From positions 1 through 5,741 of the forward strand of contig CAJKZL010000236.1 of NCBI GenBank assembly GCA_905204385.1: a stretch of 5,741 nt of DNA, read 5' to 3'. Made by a program: the position numbers and the translations under genes. Below are positions 1-5,741 of this stretch, piece by piece. The notes beneath the pieces were generated by a model. The model was not told the DNA's origin and ran no database searches. It worked only from the letters and a program-made list of their open reading frames with translations. Positions within the stretch are counted from its first letter, which is position 1, and the number at the start of each line of letters is the position of its first letter. The DNA comes from an uncultured Odoribacter sp. GTDB taxonomy: Bacteria; Bacteroidota; Bacteroidia; Bacteroidales; Marinifilaceae.

Positions 1-1601
1 GTCATAAAATCACGCACATTAGTCTTATCGTAAAGTTCCTGATTGAACATGATTTTCCGGATATCATCCAAAAGCACTATCCCCAAATAAGCCCCTTTTT
101 CGTCGATAACCGGAAAAATATTCCGACAGGAACGGGAGACTTTTTTCACCAGGTCGCCTAGTGTGGCATCCACGGAAATGGTTTTCAGATCGGTCTCTAT
201 CACCTTATTCAATTTCATAAGTGTCAAGACGGCCTTATCTTTATTGTGAGTAATCAAATCCCCCTTCAAGGCCAGACGACGTGCATAGATGGAATAAGGC
301 TCCATCCCTCTGCCGGTCAGGTGGGCCGTTACCGAAGTGATCATCAGGGGAACCAGCAAACTGTATCCGCTGGTGATCTCGGCAATCAGGAACATAGCCG
401 TCAGCGGGGAATTCATCACTCCCGACATCACCCCGGCCATTCCGGCAAGCACGAAATAACTCACCGGCACATGAATGATCCCTGTCATGTTTATCAACGT
501 AGCGATCAGGAAACCGGTCACACCTCCGGTAAAAAGGCTGGGAGCAAAAACTCCGCCAACCCCGCCGCTACCGTTCGTCAATGCCGTGGCAACCACTTTC
601 AGGAATACAAGCCCTATCACATACAAAACCAGTACGAAAGCATAATTCCGGAAATCGAAGAAATAGGTATTATTCAACAACGAATCGGCATTATCCGTCA
701 GCAGATCGCCTAAAGAAGAGTATCCTTCACCGTATAACGGCGGAAAAACATAGATCAGCAAGCCTAACAAAGCTCCTCCGATCAATATCCTCTTAAACTG
801 ATTTTTAATTCCCGTAATCCATTTCTCTATCCGGATATTCAAACGGATAAAATAAACCGAAACCAATCCGCAAAATACTCCCAAGAGAATATAATAAGGA
901 ACATTGGCTAAAGCAAAATGCTCGTGTACGGCAAATTCGAGCACCACGCCCTCCCCCATCAGGAAATAAACAATGACATACGAGGAAATAGCAGAAATCA
1001 TCAGCGGAACCAGAGAGGCCATCGTCAGATCGAGCATCAGTACCTCCAAAGTAAATACAATGCCGGCGATAGGCGCCTTGAAGATACCCGCGATAGCTCC
1101 CGCAGCGCCACATCCGATCATCAGCGTCATCACCTTGTAATTCATCCTGAAGAAACGAGCCAGGTTGGAACCGATAGATGCTCCGGTCAGCACAATGGTG
1201 GCCTCTGTTCCCACCGATCCTCCGAAACCGATGGTAATCGTACTGGCCACCATGGACGAATAATTATTATGGGGCTTAATGATGCTGTTCTGCCTGGAAA
1301 TAGCGTACAATACCTTGGTGACACCGTGACTGATATCTTCCCGGACAAAATAACGGACAAACAAAGAAGTCAGCCAAATCCCGATAAAAGGATAGACAAA
1401 AAACAAAAGACTACCACTATCGATCTGCAGGCGCTCGGTGAAAAATTGATGGGTAAAATGCACGGAATTTTTCAGAAATACACCGGCCAATCCAGTAATA
1501 ATACCTACCAGAAGACTCAAAATGATGATAAAATTTCTTTCTTTAATATGACGTACCCGCCAACTTAAAAAACGTACATACCAACTATTCCACCACGACA
1601 T
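1..1601 (-). CDS. ClC-family chloride channel/transporter with C-terminal CBS domain (3' end outside window)
   Basis: Inner-membrane ClC protein moving Cl- or similar anions, as a channel or an H+-coupled antiporter. The frame is open for 533 codons from the ATG at 1601-1599 and runs off the left edge without a stop. Seen: a hydrophobic multi-helix region (about residues 24-430); a first anion-site loop S91-H-G-V-T95 at the GSGIP position; G131-T-E-A-T135 at the GREGP position, keeping the gating glutamate as E133; G350-V-F-A-P354 matching GxFxP; and Y436/Y439, one of which should be the anion-coordinating tyrosine (Y445 in E. coli ClC). A CBS domain begins near residue 467, with the hydrophobic core I495-F-P-V-I499 and L506-G-I-V509; the second CBS should lie outside. 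In family terms, CBS pairs often bind adenine nucleotides and gate transport. Odd: the internal proton glutamate (E203 in E. coli ClC) is V187. No Shine-Dalgarno is visible; the start rests on the N-terminal cytoplasmic helix preceding the first membrane segment. It lies 98 bases downstream of the DUF4831 gene. Family assignment is secure; channel versus antiporter is not. Confidence 0.95.
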   Translation of the reverse strand, partial: MSWWNSWYVRFLSWRVRHIKERNFIIILSLLVGIITGLAGVFLKNSVHFTHQFFTERLQIDSGSLLFFVYPFIGIWLTSLFVRYFVREDISHGVTKVLYAISRQNSIIKPHNNYSSMVASTITIGFGGSVGTEATIVLTGASIGSNLARFFRMNYKVMTLMIGCGAAGAIAGIFKAPIAGIVFTLEVLMLDLTMASLVPLMISAISSYVIVYFLMGEGVVLEFAVHEHFALANVPYYILLGVFCGLVSVYFIRLNIRIEKWITGIKNQFKRILIGGALLGLLIYVFPPLYGEGYSSLGDLLTDNADSLLNNTYFFDFRNYAFVLVLYVIGLVFLKVVATALTNGSGGVGGVFAPSLFTGGVTGFLIATLINMTGIIHVPVSYFVLAGMAGVMSGVMNSPLTAMFLIAEITSGYSLLVPLMITSVTAHLTGRGMEPYSIYARRLALKGDLITHNKDKAVLTLMKLNKVIETDLKTISVDATLGDLVKKVSRSCRNIFPVIDEKGAYLGIVLLDDIRKIMFNQELYDKTNVRDFM

Positions 1602-1611
1602 AATTATTTTC

Positions 1612-1634
1612 GATTTATGAGTTGTGATTTACGA
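1612..1634. repeat. Short imperfect direct repeat upstream of the ClC start
   Basis: GATTTATGA at 1612-1620 recurs as GATTTACGA at 1626-1634, separated by GTTGT (8 of 9 bases match). It lies 11-33 bases upstream of the ClC start codon, where the 5' leader would be. The match is short enough to be chance. I saw no TAnnTTTG element in either orientation suited to the ClC gene, so there is no direct evidence for a separate ClC promoter here. Confidence 0.45.
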
Positions 1635-1655
1635 TAGGCTAAGATTCCGTTTCTT

Positions 1656-1683
1656 CGTTCATCGTCACTCGTTCATCGTCGCT
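1656..1683. repeat. Two-copy tandem repeat, 14-base unit
   Basis: The unit CGTTCATCGTCACT at 1656-1669 is repeated at once at 1670-1683 with a single change (A1667 versus G1681). It sits in the 98-base gap between the DUF4831 stop and the ClC start, just past the DUF4831 stop. No hairpin or T-run accompanies it, so it does not look like a terminator. Function unknown; it may be a replication-slippage product. Confidence 0.85.
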
Positions 1684-1699
1684 CCGGTTTAAAACAATC

Positions 1700-2839
1700 T
1701 TACTTCTTCCTCACACTCTTCAGAGAGCCGAACTGCGGATAGAATTCCAACATCAATCCCTCATTGCTGACGACATCCAGCGGAAATTTTTTGATTTCAC
1801 CCAATTGAGGAACAATAGTCCGGAAATTCATGATTTCGTTTTTCCCGTTCCATAATTGTAATTCCCCCACAGCGGCAACCCTGTAATAAAGGGCGGGTCC
1901 CGTTACATCTCCATCTACAGGATTGGAGGCAGGTACCACCACATTGGAGATTTTCAGCAAATATGCCGGAGCAGAAACGTTCTTAGGATCGGTAATCCCC
2001 TCTTGCTCGGAAAACCGGAAAGCTACCACCGGTTCGTCCGCTTTGACAGGAACACAGGTCACCACCCGCTTGACTTGCCGGGTTTCTTTCTTCCCCATGA
2101 ACAAACTCAGGTAATTGGCTTCCATGCGGTCGTATTCCTTCAGGATGATTTCCAGCGATTTTCCGTCTGCCACCTGATTGTCGGCGTCCAACAATTTCAC
2201 CCGCTCCGAACGGATCCGGAAAATCTCGCTTACAGCTTCTTTGACATTATCCGATTCAGTCTTCGGAGCATACCGGACGATAGGATCCCAGATTTTTTTC
2301 ATCTCCCCGTCGATCTCCTGGAAAGTATAATTCGTATCCAGCACCTCTTTCAGGTGATTATAGGTATTGAGCTTAATAATATCGATCCGTTCGTTTTCAA
2401 TATCGTCCACGGCAAGATAATCCACCTGTTGTGGCTGATTAAAAACGTCACCCTTGCCGGCCATCACCCCTGCCAGAAATCCTTCCGCACTCAAAGACAA
2501 GGTCAAAGGGCCGTAATCTCCCGATGCGGAAACGGAATACACCGCTTTCTCGTCCGGAAGATAAAGCGGCCGGATGTCGATTCCGGCAATTTTCCAATGC
2601 TCTTCCGCTTCGGCTATTTCCGGAATCAATCCCAGCTCTTTTTCAGCAAAATTACGGTAAGGCCCTGGAATATAAGTCGTACGTTCCATCGTAACCTCCA
2701 ATTCATAAGCCACCTTGGGCAAACAATAATTGATGTTGACCAATGTACTCAGTTCCTTTTTCTTCTGTGCCCCGGCCGTAAACGATATTGCCGTCAACAG
2801 GACCAGCCAGCACAAACTTTTCAACTTGCCTTTGTTCAT
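1700..2839 (-). CDS. DUF4831 family exported protein
   Basis: 379-residue protein of unknown function, recognised as DUF4831 from overall sequence character; no search was run. Residues 1-24 form a typical Sec signal peptide: basic start (K3, K5, K7), hydrophobic core around residues 9-20, and an A22-G-A24 cleavage site before Q25. No lipobox is present, so the mature protein (about 355 residues) should be soluble in the periplasm or peripherally attached. A family-like N-terminal block is Y45-E-L-E-V-T-M-E-R followed by Y56-I-P-G-P-Y61. The C-terminal block (about 318-367) has the look of beta strands. No catalytic motif, metal-site cluster or membrane helix after the signal peptide is evident. 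The ATG at 2839-2837 lies 12 bases after the nnr stop, so it should share the nnr transcript. No Shine-Dalgarno is seen upstream, only A/T-rich sequence. The start is fixed by the signal peptide beginning there. Confidence 0.9.
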   Translation of the reverse strand: MNKGKLKSLCWLVLLTAISFTAGAQKKKELSTLVNINYCLPKVAYELEVTMERTTYIPGPYRNFAEKELGLIPEIAEAEEHWKIAGIDIRPLYLPDEKAVYSVSASGDYGPLTLSLSAEGFLAGVMAGKGDVFNQPQQVDYLAVDDIENERIDIIKLNTYNHLKEVLDTNYTFQEIDGEMKKIWDPIVRYAPKTESDNVKEAVSEIFRIRSERVKLLDADNQVADGKSLEIILKEYDRMEANYLSLFMGKKETRQVKRVVTCVPVKADEPVVAFRFSEQEGITDPKNVSAPAYLLKISNVVVPASNPVDGDVTGPALYYRVAAVGELQLWNGKNEIMNFRTIVPQLGEIKKFPLDVVSNEGLMLEFYPQFGSLKSVRKK

Positions 2840-2851
2840 ATTTTTAGACTA

Positions 2852-4366
2852 TCAATTTTTCAGTTTTTTCCAGGCTCTCCCCATATTCCGGGCCATCATG
2901 CCTGCCGTAATTCCCCGGTATCCATGCTCTTCCGCCAGCAAATCCCCCGACAAGCCGTGAACAAAAACACCTATCCGGGCGATATCTAGGCAACTCAAGC
3001 CATTCGCTGCAAGCGCCAGCAAAACACCGGTCAACACATCCCCTGTCCCCCCTGTAGCCATTCCGGGATTTCCGCTCATATTGAAATACAATTGTCCTTC
3101 GGGGGTGGCAATGACCGAATTAGCCCCTTTCAGGATAACATGCACTCCGAAAGATTTCGCAAAATTGCTTAATTTATTTAATCTGTCAAAATCATTTTCA
3201 CTTTTTCCTGCTAATCTTTGGAATTCTTTCATATGCGGTGTTAAAATACACTTCCCGTGCAATAACTTCATCAACTCTTTATGCTCCCCCATCAGATTCA
3301 AAGCATCGGCATCCAATATGGTAACCCCCTGATAACTCTGCAACAAACTCCTCAACCCATCCCTCGTCTCGGGCCCTTGTCCCAACGCAGGCCCGATGGC
3401 TATGGCATCATACTTTCCAGGCGTCTTGACGACAGAAAAATACTTCTCCGACTGATCCCGCTCGGGAATGGCTTCAGGAACCGACGTTTGAAGAATGTCA
3501 AGTCCTTTCAGGGGGACATGGCAAAACAGTAAACCGATGCCGGAATGCAATGCCGCTTGGGCCGCCAGCACCGCCGCACCCATCATCCCATAGCGGCCGG
3601 CCACCAGCAATCCTCTCCCATTGGTGCCTTTATGTGCAAACTTACTGGGCGGAGGCAATAAGTCGCGGATCACCTCCTCCGTAGTATAATACCAGTCCGA
3701 AGGAGTTTGCCCGATCGCATCTTCACTCAACCCGATATCCACCACCGACCACCTGCCGGCATAAGCTGCATTTTCCGGCAACATAAACGCCAACCTGGGA
3801 AATTGAAAAGTAAAGGTATAATCCGCCCGCACAATGGCTTCCGGATCATTACCGGCATTGTCTTCCCCCATCAGTCCCGATGGCATATCCACTGCGACCA
3901 CCGTATTGGGTAGACTGTTCATTCTACGGATAACCGAAGCGGCGAGCCCGGTGACCTTCCGGTTCAATCCCGAACCGAATAAAGCGTCGACAATCACTGT
4001 TTCCCCATCGGCCTGCAAATCTTCTGCAGCCCGAAGATCGGTCACAGCGCCCCCTTCTTCCTGCCAACGAATGAAATTGGCCCGGCAATCCCCGCTCATC
4101 TCCTCCTCCGGCAAACGAAAAACAGCGACTTCCTTTCCTTTTTGCTTCAATAAACGGGCAATAGCGTAACCGTCGCCTCCATTATTCCCTTTCCCCACAA
4201 CTACAGCGATAGCAGGAACATTTTCAAAAAAATTCAAAAAACAGCGGGTCCATGCCCCGGCTGCTCTTTCCATCAACTCCAAAGAGCTTATCGGCTCATG
4301 CTCAATCGTATATTTATCGATTGCAGCAAGCTGATCCGTCCGAAAAATCTTATTTAACTTTTCCAT
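2852..4366 (-). CDS. nnr: Bifunctional NAD(P)H-hydrate repair enzyme (epimerase + ADP-dependent dehydratase)
   Basis: Cytoplasmic metabolite-repair enzyme for NADHX/NADPHX, the hydrated forms of NAD(P)H. The N-terminal YjeF domain (about 1-215) interconverts the R and S epimers; the C-terminal ribokinase-like domain (about 225-500) dehydrates S-NAD(P)HX using ADP. Epimerase signatures: G58-K-G-N-N-G-G-D-G66 nucleotide loop, D127 in V-D-A-L-F-G-S-G (potassium/catalytic aspartate) and V159-D-M-P-S-G164. Dehydratase signatures: H245-K-G-T, Y259-G-M-M-G-A-A265, D352-A-D-A-L-N357, L375-T-P-H378, and G432-N-P-G-M-A-T then G439-G-T-G-D-V-L-T-G447, with D443 the expected catalytic base. Length (504) is normal for the fused form, and both active sites look intact. 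Minor divergence: M379-K380 where Pro-Gly or Pro-Lys is more usual after the histidine. It is the first gene of the leftward group, 12 bases before DUF4831, and is divergent from the POT transporter. The ATG at 4366-4364 is supported by the conserved N-terminal K6-I-F-R-T-D-Q region. Confidence 0.97.
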   Translation of the reverse strand: MEKLNKIFRTDQLAAIDKYTIEHEPISSLELMERAAGAWTRCFLNFFENVPAIAVVVGKGNNGGDGYAIARLLKQKGKEVAVFRLPEEEMSGDCRANFIRWQEEGGAVTDLRAAEDLQADGETVIVDALFGSGLNRKVTGLAASVIRRMNSLPNTVVAVDMPSGLMGEDNAGNDPEAIVRADYTFTFQFPRLAFMLPENAAYAGRWSVVDIGLSEDAIGQTPSDWYYTTEEVIRDLLPPPSKFAHKGTNGRGLLVAGRYGMMGAAVLAAQAALHSGIGLLFCHVPLKGLDILQTSVPEAIPERDQSEKYFSVVKTPGKYDAIAIGPALGQGPETRDGLRSLLQSYQGVTILDADALNLMGEHKELMKLLHGKCILTPHMKEFQRLAGKSENDFDRLNKLSNFAKSFGVHVILKGANSVIATPEGQLYFNMSGNPGMATGGTGDVLTGVLLALAANGLSCLDIARIGVFVHGLSGDLLAEEHGYRGITAGMMARNMGRAWKKLKN

Positions 4367-4392
4367 AACATCAACTCAATCGTTTTAAAGCT

Positions 4393-4400
4393 GAAAAATA
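4393..4400 (-). promoter_or_regulatory. Possible -7 element for nnr operon (weak)
   Basis: On the minus strand this reads TATTTTTC, seven of eight positions of the Bacteroides TAnnTTTG element (final G is C). It would start transcription about 20 bases before the nnr ATG. No good TTTG -33 element is found at the expected distance, and the region is A/T-rich, so chance is a real alternative. Confidence 0.25.
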
Positions 4401-4412
4401 CAGAAAAATTCT

Positions 4413-4420
4413 TACATTTG
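4413..4420 (+). promoter_or_regulatory. Likely -7 promoter element for the POT transporter gene
   Basis: TACATTTG is an exact match to TAnnTTTG, the -7 element used by the Bacteroidota primary sigma factor. Transcription would begin around 4425-4430, giving a leader of roughly 35 bases before the ATG at 4463. The -33 TTTG partner is poor: the correctly spaced tetramer (4390-4393) reads GCTG. It is the only full match I found in the divergent intergenic region. Confidence 0.55.
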
Positions 4421-4431
4421 CTCCCGTCGTG

Positions 4432-4447
4432 AAATTAATATTAACTT
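4432..4447. repeat. A/T-rich palindrome in the POT gene leader
   Basis: TTAATATTAA at 4435-4444 is a perfect 10-base palindrome. It extends to 16 bases (4432-4447) with one mismatched pair (A4434 with C4445). It lies between the likely -7 element and the POT start codon, where a repressor bound just downstream of the transcription start could act. With such an A/T-rich composition chance is plausible. Confidence 0.35.
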
Positions 4448-4462
4448 AAAATAATCAAATTC

Positions 4463-5741
4463 ATGTTTCAAAATCAACCCAAGGGACTGTATGCCCTGGC
4501 TCTTGCCAACACTGGAGAACGCTTCGGGTATTACACGATGCTTGCTATTTTTACACTTTTCTTGCAAGCGAAATTTGGCTTTAGTTCAGCAGCTACCTCT
4601 AACATTTTTGCTGGTTTCTTAGCCTTTGTATATTTTTTACCTATTTTAGGAGGTATCCTGGCCGATAAATACGGCTACGGTAAAATGGTAACGACAGGCA
4701 TCGTCGTCATGTTTATCGGCTATACCTGTCTCGCTATTCCGACAGGAGGCGATGCACTCGGAGTGGCCGCCATGTTCGGAGCCCTTTTCCTGATTGCCTT
4801 AGGTACCGGATTGTTTAAGGGAAACCTACAGGTGATGGTTGGAAACCTTTATGACGACCCCAAGTATTCCAGCAAACGGGACACTGCCTTCAGCTTGTTT
4901 TATATGGCCATCAATATCGGTGCCCTTTTCGCTCCTACGGCTGCTTCGAAGATCACCGAACATTTCATGGGAAAAGCTGGTTTTAAATACCAAGGCGATA
5001 TCCCTGCGCTTTGCCATGAATATCTGGAAAAAGGTCAACAAATGGCAGCAGATTCACTGCATACGCTGACCGAATTCGCCCAGTCGCAGGCAGCAACCTT
5101 CAATGGCGACCTGACAGCCTTTGCCCATAAATATATCGACGAATTATCTTTATCCTACCATTATGGTTTTGCTGTTGCTTGTGTTTCACTGGTTGTTTCC
5201 ATGCTCATCTACCAAGTGTTCAAGAGAACGTTCAAACACGCCGACGTCAATACCAAACAAGCTGCTGCCAGCGGTAAAAAAGAGAATATCGTCGAACTGA
5301 CTCCCGAACAGACAAAATCCAGGATTACGGCTCTTATTCTGGTGTTCGCCGTAGTAATCTTCTTCTGGATGGCCTTCCATCAAAACGGCCTTACTCTGAC
5401 CTTCTTCGCACGCGACTATACGGCCAGAACGGCAGACGGTGCTTTAGGAATGAGCTTCAATGTCTTCAACCTGGTTTTCGTCATTACCCTTATCTATAGT
5501 TTATTTTCCTTATTTCAATCCAGAGAAGTCAAATCCCGGCTTATCGCTGCCGGTGTAGCCTGCCTTTCTGCCGGAGTTTTGATTTACAAATATTTATCGC
5601 TGGAACCGGGATCCTTTATCGAAGTGCTTCCCCAAATGTTCCAACAGTTCAATCCCTTCTTCGTTGTAGCCCTTACCCCTGTTTCCTTAGCAGTATTCGG
5701 CGCTTTGGCCAAGAGAGGCAAAGAACCTTCCGCTCCGCGTA
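4463..5741 (+). CDS. POT/PTR2-family peptide MFS transporter (3' end outside window)
   Basis: Inner-membrane major-facilitator protein of the proton-dependent oligopeptide transporter family. The frame is open for 426 codons from the ATG at 4463 and leaves the window, so the last helices are missing. Family marks: TM1 G18-E-R-F-G-Y-Y24 (the second half of ExxERFxYY); the TM2-TM3 stretch G63-G-I-L-A-D-K-Y-G-Y-G-K74; TM4 G114-T-G-L-F-K119-G-N121, whose lysine matches K126 of PepT_St; the PTR2 signature F146-Y-M-A-I-N-I-G153 in TM5; TM7 F301-W-M-A-F-H-Q307; and a later N-P-F-F segment near the window end. Known family role: uptake of di- and tripeptides with protons; some members carry nitrate or other solutes. 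Odd: N16 replaces the first Glu of ExxER, L27 replaces the usual substrate-binding Arg, and H306 replaces the usual TM7 acid. Residues about 171-231 insert an extra helical, probably periplasmic segment between TM5 and TM6. No Shine-Dalgarno is visible; start choice fits the TM1 position. Substrate unknown. Confidence 0.93.
   Translation, partial: MFQNQPKGLYALALANTGERFGYYTMLAIFTLFLQAKFGFSSAATSNIFAGFLAFVYFLPILGGILADKYGYGKMVTTGIVVMFIGYTCLAIPTGGDALGVAAMFGALFLIALGTGLFKGNLQVMVGNLYDDPKYSSKRDTAFSLFYMAINIGALFAPTAASKITEHFMGKAGFKYQGDIPALCHEYLEKGQQMAADSLHTLTEFAQSQAATFNGDLTAFAHKYIDELSLSYHYGFAVACVSLVVSMLIYQVFKRTFKHADVNTKQAAASGKKENIVELTPEQTKSRITALILVFAVVIFFWMAFHQNGLTLTFFARDYTARTADGALGMSFNVFNLVFVITLIYSLFSLFQSREVKSRLIAAGVACLSAGVLIYKYLSLEPGSFIEVLPQMFQQFNPFFVVALTPVSLAVFGALAKRGKEPSAPR

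Noticed and set aside
246..713. Plus-strand open frame of 155 codons opposite the 3' part of the ClC gene
   Set aside because: Antisense to the ClC GxFxP and following helices; the translation is dominated by His, Gln, Arg and Ser with no family resemblance.
805..1113. Minus-strand frame of 102 codons within the ClC gene in another frame
   Set aside because: It overlaps the ClC reading frame on the same strand, which carries the conserved motifs; no independent start signal or domain.
1131..1218. Possible fluoride-exporting ClC-F subtype suggested by the altered GREGP motif (GTEAT)
   Set aside because: The protein keeps a candidate anion-coordinating tyrosine (Y436/Y439) and has CBS domain sequence; neither fits ClC-F as I know it. 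Only phylogeny could reopen this.
918..1568. Plus-strand open frame of 216 codons opposite the ClC gene
   Set aside because: The opposite strand encodes conserved ClC motifs throughout; the plus-strand translation is low in hydrophobic structure and rich in His, Gln, Arg and Asn, typical of an antisense shadow.
1640..1700. Transcription terminator after the DUF4831 gene
   Set aside because: No GC-rich stem followed by a T-run is visible on the minus strand; the repeats there are direct, not inverted.
2003..2989. Plus-strand open frame of 328 codons opposite the DUF4831 gene and the end of nnr
   Set aside because: It runs antisense to two well-supported genes and spans the boundary between them. 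Its translation has no recognisable domain and looks like the complement of ordinary codons.
5186..5383. Minus-strand frames opposite the POT gene (also at 4826-5041)
   Set aside because: Antisense to conserved POT sequence; no plausible product and no promoter or leader signals.

Overview
The window suggests a member of the Bacteroidales (phylum Bacteroidota). It carries a DUF4831 protein, a family I know mainly from that order. No start codon has a convincing Shine-Dalgarno sequence; the upstream regions are A/T-rich instead. One intergenic region holds a match to the Bacteroides -7 promoter element TAnnTTTG. The transporters also resemble the Bacteroidota branches of their families. I cannot name the genus.

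Layout: the first 4366 bases are read leftwards and hold three genes, in transcription order nnr (4366-2852), a DUF4831 exported protein (2839-1700) and a ClC chloride channel/transporter with a CBS domain (1601 to beyond base 1). nnr and DUF4831 are separated by only 12 bases and are almost certainly cotranscribed. The ClC gene follows after 98 bases that contain short direct repeats but no clear terminator or promoter, so it may belong to the same transcript. A 96-base divergent intergenic region (4367-4462) separates this block from a rightward POT/PTR2-family MFS transporter gene (4463 to beyond 5741). Both outer genes are cut by the window edges: the ClC lacks its C-terminal CBS part and the transporter lacks its last membrane helices.

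Function: the window looks like ordinary chromosomal housekeeping and transport. Nnr repairs hydrated NADH/NADPH. The DUF4831 protein has a signal peptide and should work outside the cytoplasm, in an unknown role. The ClC moves anions across the inner membrane. The POT-family protein probably imports small peptides or related solutes with protons. Nothing indicates that the four proteins form one pathway.

I found no mobile element, RNA gene, CRISPR array or phage/defence module. The most interesting signals are residue-level. The POT protein has lost several residues of the canonical proton- and peptide-binding network and carries a long TM5-TM6 insertion. The ClC has valine where ClC antiporters usually keep the internal proton glutamate. 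No intergenic stretch exceeds 100 bases.
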